A DNA stretch of 61,443 bases from an uncultured Shewanella sp. (GTDB lineage: Bacteria; Pseudomonadota; Gammaproteobacteria; Enterobacterales; Shewanellaceae), in assembly GCF_947491715.1 (NCBI RefSeq), contig NZ_CANLKR010000030.1, forward strand, positions 1-61,443, given 5' to 3'. The position numbers and the translations under genes were made by a program. Below the pieces are notes generated by a model. It made no database searches. It saw only the letters and a program-made list of their open reading frames with translations, and was not told the origin of the DNA. Numbering within the stretch: position 1 is the stretch's first letter; each line of letters starts with the position of its first letter. Of the stretch, positions 32,666 to 42,123 are shown one piece after another.

Positions 32666-34726
32666 CTACCAGATTTTCACTCGCTGCTCTTCTGGGAAGA
32701 ACATTTTGTCACTGGGCTGTACATCAAAGGCCTGATAAAACGCGGGTATGTTTCTCGGTGTGCCCATAGCGCGGAAATGACTCGGTGAATGTGGATCCAC
32801 AAGCAAACGACGCTTAAGCTCTTCTTCACGATAATTACGGCGCCACACTTGTGACCAGCCCATGAACAAGCGTTGCTCGCCAGTTAAACCGTCAATCACA
32901 GGTGAAGGCTCACCCTTTAAGCTTAAACGATAAGAGCGCTCAGCAACCGTTAGGCCGCCTAAATCACCGATATTCTCACCTAATGTCAGCTCACCGTTGA
33001 CAAATTCACCCGGCAAGGCTTCATAATTTGAGTATTGCGCCGCCAATTTGGCTGCACGCTTTTTAAACTCTGCTCTGTCTTTATCTGACCACCAGTCACG
33101 CAGGTTACCATCACCGTCATATTTTGCGCCCTGATCGTCGAATCCATGGCTGATTTCATGGCCAATGACCGCACCAATGCCGCCATAATTCACCGCATCA
33201 TCCGCCTTCATATCAAAGAAAGGCGGCTGTAAAATAGCAGCTGGGAAGACAATTTCGTTCATCACTGGGTTGTAATAGGCATTCACTGTTTGTGGCGTCA
33301 TATGCCATTCAGTGCGATCAATAGGCTTGCCCAGTTTATCGATCATTTTAGCGTATTCGAACTTAGCATAACGCTCATAGTTACCCACTAAATCATCTGC
33401 TTTAATGGTCAGCTTACTGTAATCTTTCCATTTATCAGGATAACCGATTTTATAGGTGAATTTAGACAGTTTTTCTTGAGCCGCTACTTTTGTGGCAGGC
33501 GTCATCCATTCCAGTTCATTAATACTGACTTCAAAGCCTTTGATCAAATTCTGGATCATCACTTCCATCTTGGCTTTTGCTTCCGGCTTAAAGTATTTTT
33601 CCACATACTCTTGTCCAACTAGCTCACCCAATACTTCGTCTTCTGCATCAACTGCTTTCTTCCAGCGTGGTTTTTGCACTTCAATCCCCATTAGGGTTTT
33701 GCCATGAAAATCAAAATGCAAATCAACAAAGTTTTTACTTAGCAGCTCAGCATAAGCATCCACTAAATGAAAAGCCATATAGTCTTTCCACTCTTCCACA
33801 CTAAATGAGTCAAAATATTTACCCAAATCGACAAAATAAGAAGGCTGCTCAACAATCATGTCTTTCGCATGACTAAAGCCAACCGCTTTAGCAAATTGAG
33901 GGAAATCAAAGTCCGCTAACTTAGCATTAAGCTGCTTAGCACTCATTTTATTATAGGTTTTATGAGCATCACGGGATTCGACACGGCTCCACTGGCTTCT
34001 AGCAATAAAGGTTTCTATTTTTGACACGCTTTCACTGGCTCGCTCTGAATACACGTAGCCTGCCTGCGCCATAATATCTTCAACATACTGCTTAAGCTCA
34101 GCTCTATTTTTCTTAAACTTTTTCGTGTCTTTTAAATAATAATCTCTATCGGGTAAGGTTAATCCTGACTGACCCAGATATACCGCATTTTGTGTTGAAT
34201 TTTTGGCATCGTTGCTGACATAAAAGCTTATTGGCATGGTAACCCCATTGGTCAGTAATTCTCCCATCATGCCTACGACCGCATCATGATCTTTCGCCAT
34301 ATCAATTTGCTTCAGTAAGCTTTTAAGCGGCATAACCCCCATATTCTCAATCAGTGCGGTATTCATATAACTTTTATAAAAATCACCGACTTTTTGCTCT
34401 ACTGAACCAGGAACCGTGTTCTTTTTCGCTGCCGACTTTTCGATAATCTCTTTTAGCGCTGCCTGACTTTGCTCATACAGCACTGAAAATGCACCGTAGT
34501 TTGATTTATCTGCAGGAACAGGGTGCGTCGCGAGCCAAGTGCCATTGACGCTATAGTAAAAATCATCTTGAGGACGAATGGCAGGATCAAAATTAGCTTT
34601 ATCAATGCCAGACGCTAAGTTAGATTGATTTTTCTCAGGCGCACTATTAAATAACCCGCTACTTCCACAAGCAACTAACCCTAAGCTCAAGGCTACGGTT
34701 ATTGCTAAATGACTCACTTTTTTCAT
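32666..34726 (-). CDS. M13-family zinc metallopeptidase lipoprotein (PepO/neprilysin-like)
   Basis: A 686-aa endopeptidase of the neprilysin family. The start ATG at 34726 (MKKVSHLAITVALSLGL) follows GGGGACGATA; the TTG four codons earlier is less likely. A signal peptide ends in the lipobox LVACG, so the protein is lipid-anchored in the cell envelope. The zinc site is GHEISHGFDDQGAKYDGDG (HExxH near residue 520) with the third ligand Glu in GENIGDLGGLTVA. The N-terminal M13 domain (about 45-430) caps the active site and limits it to short peptides. Length is normal. It is preceded on the same strand by the patatin gene (182-bp gap), so a shared transcript is uncertain. Confidence 0.93.
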   Translation of the reverse strand: MKKVSHLAITVALSLGLVACGSSGLFNSAPEKNQSNLASGIDKANFDPAIRPQDDFYYSVNGTWLATHPVPADKSNYGAFSVLYEQSQAALKEIIEKSAAKKNTVPGSVEQKVGDFYKSYMNTALIENMGVMPLKSLLKQIDMAKDHDAVVGMMGELLTNGVTMPISFYVSNDAKNSTQNAVYLGQSGLTLPDRDYYLKDTKKFKKNRAELKQYVEDIMAQAGYVYSERASESVSKIETFIARSQWSRVESRDAHKTYNKMSAKQLNAKLADFDFPQFAKAVGFSHAKDMIVEQPSYFVDLGKYFDSFSVEEWKDYMAFHLVDAYAELLSKNFVDLHFDFHGKTLMGIEVQKPRWKKAVDAEDEVLGELVGQEYVEKYFKPEAKAKMEVMIQNLIKGFEVSINELEWMTPATKVAAQEKLSKFTYKIGYPDKWKDYSKLTIKADDLVGNYERYAKFEYAKMIDKLGKPIDRTEWHMTPQTVNAYYNPVMNEIVFPAAILQPPFFDMKADDAVNYGGIGAVIGHEISHGFDDQGAKYDGDGNLRDWWSDKDRAEFKKRAAKLAAQYSNYEALPGEFVNGELTLGENIGDLGGLTVAERSYRLSLKGEPSPVIDGLTGEQRLFMGWSQVWRRNYREEELKRRLLVDPHSPSHFRAMGTPRNIPAFYQAFDVQPSDKMFFPEEQRVKIW

Positions 34727-34908
34727 TATCGTCCCCAAATTTTATTCTTCGATATAGAAGCAACTTAACCCTTCCTGATTACAAATCGCTCAAATATACA
34801 TGTTATTCATATAAAAAATTATTCGCATGTTATTCGATAGTCATAAAATAAACAACTAGAGCCATGTAACCCAAGGTTTACAAAACAGCATGGTAATAAC
34901 ATTTAATA

Positions 34909-37125
34909 TCACCATGTGTTCCCCATAAACAAGAACACACTTTGCTCGCCAGTATTGGTAAAACCAAAGCCCAGTGCTGTGGGACCAATGCCTGTATTCG
35001 TCCCTAAAAATAAACTCCCAGAATAAATTAAATCACCTAAATCAACAGCATCTCGTTGATCCCAAACATTACCCGCCTCTAAACTTGTGCCTAAATAAAG
35101 CGGATATTGGGTCAATCCCAACACATCTCGTCCCAAATCATATTGATACACTAAAGCACCAAACACTTTGTGTGAGCCATATAAAGCATCTTGATGGTAA
35201 CCCGATAGATTTAAAAAGCCACCTAGAGATGACGTATTCACCGTAAAGAAAGTATCTGTATTAACCGTCGCAAAAGAGGCTTTTCCCATGAATACATGAT
35301 TTCTTATCCTAATCGCTCCACGCCAATCCGCCTCAATTTGAAATGAATACCCCTCATTGTTCACCACAGTAGTTTGTTCGTAATCTTCATGGCGTAGATA
35401 CATATCCAATGTAAATCGATTCCCAGTCGTGGGAAAATTGATACTGTCCAAATCATCAAAACCAAACTTCAAATAGGCACCATAGCTAGTGTAATCCAGC
35501 TCAAATGCATCCAAGGTATTATTACTCAATGAACCAATTTCACCCAACGCCCCCAACTCGATACTGCCACCATTGTCATAATTCACTCCAAGCCCTAACT
35601 CGCTACCGTAGGTTTTCTGTATGACCTCTAAATACAGAATGTTATCTTGATAATACTGTATATGGGTAGAGGAGAAATCAAGCCGCGCTCGACTGAAATA
35701 ACGCTCCCTAGGATCTAAAGGCTGATAAAACTCAGTCGCTATCTTCTTGTTATATCCAAGTAAAAGCTCATTGCGCCACTGACCGCCATTTGCAGTCAAA
35801 TTGGTCAAGGTATACGCCAAATCCACTTCGATGATCGAATCATTATTAAAATCATCTTCCCAACTGAACCCCAGTTGAAAGTAATTCGGCCCCCAAGACT
35901 TATCTTTAGTTATTAGCGTTAATACCCGACCTTCTTGGGTATCAGTAAATTCGGCATCAACACGTTCAAATAAATCTAAAGCATAAACACGCTCAATTCC
36001 TTCCTCTAGCTGCTCAGTGGTAATATCCTCTCCCACTTTAATATTGAAAGTCTCTCGAATAAGAGAATCATTTACATACGCATCATTATCAATCACAACA
36101 CGGATCACAGGTTTGAGTAATTCTTGACGCCATAGCTCACTGCGTAATCGCTTACGGTCTAGATAAGCCGCGTAGTCATCCTCACTCACTTGAAAGGCAA
36201 GTAGCTGCTCTAGCTGCCCCAGAGCGGCTTCTTGTCCTAACAATAATGCCGTGGGCATAATTGAAAAATCCGTCGTACTCAAATCATCAATTTCAGGCCG
36301 AATTAGCACATCTTTTTGGGTGAGTAATTGCTTCTGCCTCATCGAACTAGCATTGGTGAGCATAGTCGATAGCTGACTCAATACATCGATGGTATTATTA
36401 AGCTGCTTTTTATCAACCAGTGGCGATCCAATATCAACTGCAATAATAATATCGGCATGCATGGATTTGGCCACATCGATAGGCAAGTTATTAGCAATCC
36501 CGCCATCAACAAGCAATTTTCCATTAATGACTGTTGGCGCTAATGCGCCCGGAACCGATGCCGAAGCTTGCATCGCCTGCACTAAACTCCCCGAATCTAA
36601 AATAACGGCATCACTGGTTTCAAGATCCGTTGCCACAGCACGGTAAGGTATTGATAAATTATTAAAACTTGAAAATTCCTGAACGAGGTTTGTTGATTTT
36701 CGCAATAACTGTGACATGCTCTGCCCACGTAATAAACCTGCAGGAAATTTAGCCGTGTCATCACTGTATCCCATATTAATAGGAATATTATATTGATCCC
36801 TTAACCCTTTATTGCGATAGCTTAACTCCTCTCTAGGTATGGTATCAGAATAGCCTTTAGTCCAATCTGTATTCATCATGATTGATTCAATTTCTGCCGC
36901 ACTGTAACCCAAGGCATACATGCCGCCAACGTAAGCTCCGATACTGGTTCCAGCTATATAATCAATGGGAATGCGATTCGCTTCAAGGATCTTCAATACA
37001 CCGATATGAGCGGCACCTTTAGCACCGCCACCACTTAACACTAAACCAATACTTGGTCTTTCTTGTGCTGGCAAAAAAGATGAAAATACCAGTAAGTACA
37101 TCAATAGCAATAAACGAGAAGCCAT
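34909..37125 (-). CDS. Patatin-like phospholipase with POTRA and outer-membrane barrel (type Vd autotransporter, PlpD-like)
   Basis: A 738-aa single-chain secreted lipase. Signal peptide about 1-20; patatin domain about 25-330 with oxyanion loop LSGGGAKGAAHIG, nucleophile GTSIG (Ser near residue 60) and catalytic Asp in VDGGIANN (near 206); a POTRA-like domain about 335-410 (ITTEQLEEGIERVYALDLFE); then a 16-strand-type surface-antigen beta-barrel about 415-738 ending in a C-terminal aromatic residue (Trp) as BAM clients do. This architecture matches Pseudomonas PlpD, in which the barrel carries the lipase domain across the outer membrane. It is flanked by the propeller GGDEF/EAL gene 35 bp upstream on the same strand, so the two may be cotranscribed. 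Confidence 0.92.
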   Translation of the reverse strand: MASRLLLLMYLLVFSSFLPAQERPSIGLVLSGGGAKGAAHIGVLKILEANRIPIDYIAGTSIGAYVGGMYALGYSAAEIESIMMNTDWTKGYSDTIPREELSYRNKGLRDQYNIPINMGYSDDTAKFPAGLLRGQSMSQLLRKSTNLVQEFSSFNNLSIPYRAVATDLETSDAVILDSGSLVQAMQASASVPGALAPTVINGKLLVDGGIANNLPIDVAKSMHADIIIAVDIGSPLVDKKQLNNTIDVLSQLSTMLTNASSMRQKQLLTQKDVLIRPEIDDLSTTDFSIMPTALLLGQEAALGQLEQLLAFQVSEDDYAAYLDRKRLRSELWRQELLKPVIRVVIDNDAYVNDSLIRETFNIKVGEDITTEQLEEGIERVYALDLFERVDAEFTDTQEGRVLTLITKDKSWGPNYFQLGFSWEDDFNNDSIIEVDLAYTLTNLTANGGQWRNELLLGYNKKIATEFYQPLDPRERYFSRARLDFSSTHIQYYQDNILYLEVIQKTYGSELGLGVNYDNGGSIELGALGEIGSLSNNTLDAFELDYTSYGAYLKFGFDDLDSINFPTTGNRFTLDMYLRHEDYEQTTVVNNEGYSFQIEADWRGAIRIRNHVFMGKASFATVNTDTFFTVNTSSLGGFLNLSGYHQDALYGSHKVFGALVYQYDLGRDVLGLTQYPLYLGTSLEAGNVWDQRDAVDLGDLIYSGSLFLGTNTGIGPTALGFGFTNTGEQSVFLFMGNTW

Positions 37126-37160
37126 AAGATAATCTTTACATGTTAATGAATATGAAAATG

Positions 37161-40100
37161 TTAAGCCGTTAAAGAGAAGCGTTTCATATAAGCCTGCATA
37201 TCATCAAACGTCAGCGGCTTTGAAAAATAATAGCCCTGAATTTGATAACAACCTCGACTGAGTACTTGCTGTAATTGCTCTTGGGTTTCCACTCCTTCTG
37301 CAATTAAATTCAGGTGTAAGTTATTTGCCAGTTCAATAATGCTACTGACAATAGCCTGATCCGCTTTATTGGCTGTGATATGCTTTAAAAAAGAGCGATC
37401 TATTTTGAGACTGCTTACATCAAAATGGCGTAAATAAGCCAACGATGAATAACCCGTACCAAAATCATCAATGGCCACATTCACGCCCAATTGCCTTAGT
37501 GCCGATAAGTGCGCTTTAGCAACATTCAGCTCTTTCATCAATACCCCTTCAGTAATCTCAAGCACAATATTCGATGGTTGACACTGAGTTTGCTCAAAAA
37601 TCCCTTTTATTGAATCAATAAAATCACTCTGTAAAAAGTGGATACTCGAAATGTTGATCGACAATTTGATATGACTATTTTCTGGCTTATCCCATTGCCG
37701 ATATTGAGAACACGCTTGCTTTAATACCCAACGATCAATATCAATAATCAGCCCACACCCTTCAGCTACTTTAATAAAGAGTTCTGGCTGAATATATCCC
37801 TCTTTAGGATGTTTCCACCTTAATAAAGCCTCCATACCAATCAATTGATTACTCTGACTTGTATCTATTTGCGGTTGGTAATAAAGCTCCAATTCATTGC
37901 GCTCAATGGCTTTACGCAAATCAACCTCTAACCCCATATGGTAAAGTGCTTGCTCATTACGCTCGGCAGAGTAATATTGAATATTACCTCTACCCTCTTC
38001 TTTTGCATGATACATGGCAAGATCAGCATTTTTAATTAACGTCTCCGCTTGATTGGCATCTTCAGGCCACAAACTGACACCAATACTGGTAGAAATATAA
38101 AACTCTCGCCCATATAAAGAAAAGGGTGCAGCAATTGCAGTCAAAAGCTGTTGACACACCTGATTAACGACGTCGATATGAGTAATATTAGGCAAAAGCA
38201 AGACAAACTCATCTCCTCCAAAGCGACACAGTGAATAATCGGAAGAAACACAGGATTGCAATCGTTTTGCCGCCTCAACCAATAAGGCATCTCCCATACT
38301 GTGACCATAGGAATCATTGATATGTTTAAAACGATCCAAATCTAAAAACAATAACGCTAATTTCTCATCTTTGCGCTGGGCATGGTAAATGGCTTTTGAT
38401 AATCGATTTGAAAATAAAGCGCGATTAGGCAATCCCGTCAGCATATCGAAATTCGCTAACTGCCTTAAATTCGCTTCAACACGTTTTCTTTCTGTAATAT
38501 CAGAAAAAACAGCAACAAAATGCGTGATTTCATCCCGCTCACCAATAATCGCCGAAATATTCAACCAAATGGGACAAGGTGAGTTATTTTCCCGCACTAA
38601 TTCACACTCTCCCGTCCAAGTGGTATTTTGAGAGAGTAATTCAGCAATGGTGCTAAAGCGTCCATTATAAAGTAAGACCAATTCAGCAAAGGACCAGCCA
38701 ATTAAGGTGTCATCAGCGCCAATGAGTTCTTTAGCCGCCTTATTGGTGACTTTAACCTGCTCATGATTGTCAAGAATGAGTACACCTTCAGAAGTATTCT
38801 CAAAAGCTTGCGCGAGCAATTTTATATCATCTTCTAATTGTCTTTGCTGCGTAACATCAGTAAAAATACCGGCGACCCGCGTGATATCACCAGAGACTTC
38901 ATTCCATTCAACCGGCCGACCTCGCACTTTCATCCATCCCCATGAACGATCCAGACGTCGATAACGATATTCGCAATCAAAACGCTCTTTTCGTCCAGCC
39001 AACATGTCATGCCACTCACCAATAACCGCACTTTTTTCCTTTTTATGAACTGGAAATTCACTCTCAGTTAAATAAACCAGCTTCTCTTCAACTCCCAACA
39101 CTCCACTTTCATTCCCAAGGCGAAACAGATCCGTTTCCCGTCGCCACTCCCACAGCTCAGAATCACTCCCCTTTAGAGACTGACGTAATCTATCCTCACT
39201 CTCTAAAAGGGCATTATTGACACTTTTAAAGGCTAAGCCATGCTGACGGCGTAGCCCAAAACCTATAAGACAAACTCCCAATAAAATGCACACCACAAAC
39301 ACTGTAAACCAAACTGATTGCCACCAAAATTCCTCAACAGTAAAAGAAAATAGTAAAGGACGACTCGCCCAAATACCATTTTGTTGCACCAAGACTTCTA
39401 ATACATAATCCCCCGCTTTAAGCCCTAAAATATTCAGCTGGGGCTGTCCTTCTAACAACAAATAATCAGTGTTTTTCCTTGTTCCTGCTTGCATCAAGCG
39501 ATATTTAAGCACCATTAAACTGTCATCTAAATAATCACTACGACTTAACTGAAAAGTAATCAATTTTGCACCGGGTGCGATCACATTGGCTTTTTCTGGT
39601 AATAGACTTAACTGAACACGGTTGTCATAATGCACATTAATTGACTCAATAAGCGCACTACTTTGTTGCACTCTGTTTTTCAATCTATCGGTGTCTAACA
39701 ACATGGCACCATCGGGCGTACCGACATATAGCCCTTCTCTGGAATCGTAGAAGTAGGCGCCTTGGTTTAACTCATTACTGATCAAACCATCATTATCATT
39801 AATCACTAACACATCATGTGTGGTCTTATCTTGACGAATAATAGAAGATGAACAGCCAATAATACGCGCTTTATCCGTTTGCTGAATAAAATAAACACTT
39901 TGGCAAGAAACACCCCATAACTTCTCTAATGAACTGGCTTTTTGGGTATTAATCTGAAACTCAATTAAGCCATTTACAGCCGTCCCTAACCATAAGACCC
40001 CTGGTCTTATTTCTTCAATGACATCCACACTTGAAGGCATATTATTAATTGATATTTCTTCTAAATAAGAATGAAATTGATTATTCTCATCTAAATAGCC

Positions 40101-41609
40101 AAACAGATCGTCACCACCTATCCATAAACGATCATTATCTCGGTAAACAATATTAACCTTATACAAGCCTTGATTATTTTCAGATAAACCTAATCTGATT
40201 TTTTTAGGTTTAGCCGTTTTAGGTTCCCACAAAAATAAACCCGTACTGGTTGCTATCCACCAATTATCAGGATAGAGAGGATCTTGATAACTGCTATAAA
40301 TCACTTTATTTTCTAAAAAGTGACGCTGCCCCTGCCATCGGTTTTTCTCATCAACTTCATCACTTTTATCAACCACAATCAGCCCATTGGTTGTCGACAA
40401 GAGCAATTGATCCTCCATAAAATTATGGATTTGATAAATGCTATTACTGACTTTAAGTCCCTTTGGCATCACCCTAGTACTAGTCTGTTTTTGCTTATCG
40501 ACGCGAACTAATCCTCCATCCGTGCCAAGCCATAAAATGTTATCATCCGATAAAATTGACCAAATAAGCTCACTTGAAAGCTGATAAGGTGCTGCGCGAG
40601 AAATAACATCCAACAAAAAGTCAGGAGACTCAGCCAAAATAGCCACTCCATCACCAGATCCCCCAATCCAAATCAAGCCATTAGCATCAATATTGATAGC
40701 ATGGATATAATCTAAATCAGTGGCATTTTGTAGCTCACCGTTAAAGGTTGTAGCCTCAATTTGATTCGAGTGCCACTTAAGTAAGCCTACTCGTGTGGCC
40801 AGCCAAAAAAAACCTTGATCATCTTCAGTGATTTTTGCCACATAATAAGGTAATTGAGTAATAGGCTTAACACTATAATTTTGACTATCGAACTGATAAA
40901 GCCCATGGCTTGTCGCCATCCATACTTGGCCTTTAGTATCTGTAAAAAGTTGCTTGATTGTGCCTAAAGTCTCATCCCAACCAACTTGTGCTTCACGTGC
41001 TCCAAACTTATCTCTTACTTGTAAACTATGTTCTGTCGCAACAAGGATCTGCTCCCCCATATTCGTCATGTAGCGCCAAGGAATATCAGGGTGAAACGGC
41101 AAATAACTGAGTAATTCAAGCCCAAGTGATTGGCACGAAAATTTAAGTAGCTCACCATCATAAGTCAGTAGCAAATAGCTGCCATCTGGTTGCTTAACAA
41201 AATCAACAACCCCATCAGCTTGATATTCTGGAAATAACGCCTTGGAACCAAAACGAAGAAATTTATCTTGGATCACATCATACAAATACACTTGATGAGC
41301 CGTACTGACTAATACATATTGCTCATTTAATGGTTCGACTAAATTAAAAATATTCCTGTCTAAATTTAGGCCCGCCTCACGCTTATCAATACGCCTGACC
41401 TTAGTGTTGCTGACTCGATATAATCCTTCTTCAGTTGCAAGCCAAGTGAACCCGTGCACATCAAAACTAATATCTCGAACCGTTGTACTACTCAACCCAT
41501 CACGATCACTAAACACTCGCTGCACTAAATCGCCAGCCTGAACTAAATTGAACAGACCCATAAAAATGCAGATCAGACCTAGTGCTATTTTTATTATTCT
41601 CTTTTTCAT
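37161..41609 (-). CDS. Two-component-regulator-propeller/PAS/GGDEF/EAL membrane protein (c-di-GMP enzyme)
   Basis: A 1482-aa membrane sensor. Signal peptide about 1-25; periplasmic beta-propeller repeats about 30-660 (repeating W-x-GT/ATxxGL motifs, e.g. TWLATEEGLYRV, LWLGTDGGLVRV, IWIGGSGDGVAI); a Y_Y_Y-type domain about 690-760; a transmembrane helix near 770-790; two PAS domains about 815-1045; GGDEF about 1050-1215 (CRFGGDEFVLLLP near 1131); EAL about 1225-1475 (GMEALLRW near 1258, ITEGVLM, DDFGTGYSSLAYL, AEGVETQEQ). Both catalytic motifs are intact, so it could make and degrade cyclic di-GMP; the upstream RxxD inhibitory site is not evident. Similar propeller proteins sense extracellular sugars or polymers. 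It lies 35 bp upstream of the type Vd patatin gene. Confidence 0.93.
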   Translation of the reverse strand: MKKRIIKIALGLICIFMGLFNLVQAGDLVQRVFSDRDGLSSTTVRDISFDVHGFTWLATEEGLYRVSNTKVRRIDKREAGLNLDRNIFNLVEPLNEQYVLVSTAHQVYLYDVIQDKFLRFGSKALFPEYQADGVVDFVKQPDGSYLLLTYDGELLKFSCQSLGLELLSYLPFHPDIPWRYMTNMGEQILVATEHSLQVRDKFGAREAQVGWDETLGTIKQLFTDTKGQVWMATSHGLYQFDSQNYSVKPITQLPYYVAKITEDDQGFFWLATRVGLLKWHSNQIEATTFNGELQNATDLDYIHAINIDANGLIWIGGSGDGVAILAESPDFLLDVISRAAPYQLSSELIWSILSDDNILWLGTDGGLVRVDKQKQTSTRVMPKGLKVSNSIYQIHNFMEDQLLLSTTNGLIVVDKSDEVDEKNRWQGQRHFLENKVIYSSYQDPLYPDNWWIATSTGLFLWEPKTAKPKKIRLGLSENNQGLYKVNIVYRDNDRLWIGGDDLFGYLDENNQFHSYLEEISINNMPSSVDVIEEIRPGVLWLGTAVNGLIEFQINTQKASSLEKLWGVSCQSVYFIQQTDKARIIGCSSSIIRQDKTTHDVLVINDNDGLISNELNQGAYFYDSREGLYVGTPDGAMLLDTDRLKNRVQQSSALIESINVHYDNRVQLSLLPEKANVIAPGAKLITFQLSRSDYLDDSLMVLKYRLMQAGTRKNTDYLLLEGQPQLNILGLKAGDYVLEVLVQQNGIWASRPLLFSFTVEEFWWQSVWFTVFVVCILLGVCLIGFGLRRQHGLAFKSVNNALLESEDRLRQSLKGSDSELWEWRRETDLFRLGNESGVLGVEEKLVYLTESEFPVHKKEKSAVIGEWHDMLAGRKERFDCEYRYRRLDRSWGWMKVRGRPVEWNEVSGDITRVAGIFTDVTQQRQLEDDIKLLAQAFENTSEGVLILDNHEQVKVTNKAAKELIGADDTLIGWSFAELVLLYNGRFSTIAELLSQNTTWTGECELVRENNSPCPIWLNISAIIGERDEITHFVAVFSDITERKRVEANLRQLANFDMLTGLPNRALFSNRLSKAIYHAQRKDEKLALLFLDLDRFKHINDSYGHSMGDALLVEAAKRLQSCVSSDYSLCRFGGDEFVLLLPNITHIDVVNQVCQQLLTAIAAPFSLYGREFYISTSIGVSLWPEDANQAETLIKNADLAMYHAKEEGRGNIQYYSAERNEQALYHMGLEVDLRKAIERNELELYYQPQIDTSQSNQLIGMEALLRWKHPKEGYIQPELFIKVAEGCGLIIDIDRWVLKQACSQYRQWDKPENSHIKLSINISSIHFLQSDFIDSIKGIFEQTQCQPSNIVLEITEGVLMKELNVAKAHLSALRQLGVNVAIDDFGTGYSSLAYLRHFDVSSLKIDRSFLKHITANKADQAIVSSIIELANNLHLNLIAEGVETQEQLQQVLSRGCYQIQGYYFSKPLTFDDMQAYMKRFSLTA

Positions 41610-42072
41610 ACGACTGACAGCAGATTTAACTATTGTGTAAATGTATCATTTAGAGAATATTTATTCACCTTTATATTAAATATGATATACATTTTAAAAA
41701 CATCAAGTGGATATGAAAAACGATGATAGCGCATCAAAAGCACAAAAAAGCCTCTATGTGCTAAAAAACGACAAAGAAAATATTTACAATAAAAATCATA
41801 TTGATAAATAATGAAATACATTCTGTAAAAAATAAAAAAACACAATAATCGATTGTTTCTGGCCTTAAAATACAACAACGTAAATTTTTGTTGTCTTATC
41901 TGAATAACTTGAGTTCTTATCATCGACCACAAAGAAACGCAAAAAAATACAAACATATCATTAACAATAACTTGGGAGTTAACTTCAAGGTTAAAAAAAG
42001 TTAATCTGATAAAAACATCATTTTCGTTCAAAAAACACTCATAAAAACTCACATATCGACAATATTGAACAC
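41610..42072. other. AT-rich gene-free region upstream of the propeller-GGDEF/EAL gene
   Basis: About 460 bp. A 140-codon minus-strand frame at 41630-42052 is very rich in Phe, Tyr, Cys and Ile with no ribosome-binding site, typical of AT-rich non-coding DNA. No GEMM-type c-di-GMP riboswitch motif was recognised. It should contain the promoter of the large sensor gene. Confidence 0.5.
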
Positions 42073-42099
42073 AAAAAAAGCGCTCTATGAGCGCCTTTT
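42073..42099 (-). terminator. Terminator of lpdA
   Basis: On the minus strand GGCGCTC, a three-base loop and GAGCGC are followed by a T run (plus-strand A run 42073-42079). It lies 25 bp beyond the lpdA stop. Confidence 0.85.
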
Positions 42100-42123
42100 A
42101 TTATTAAAACTAACAAAAAGAAA

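Noticed and set aside
41630..42052. 140-codon minus-strand frame between the GGDEF/EAL gene and lpdA
   Set aside because: Composition dominated by Phe, Tyr, Ile and Cys, no ribosome-binding site, and it fills exactly the expected promoter space; typical of AT-rich non-coding DNA.
41610..42072. c-di-GMP (GEMM) riboswitch before the GGDEF/EAL gene
   Set aside because: I looked for the GEMM core pattern on both strands and saw none.
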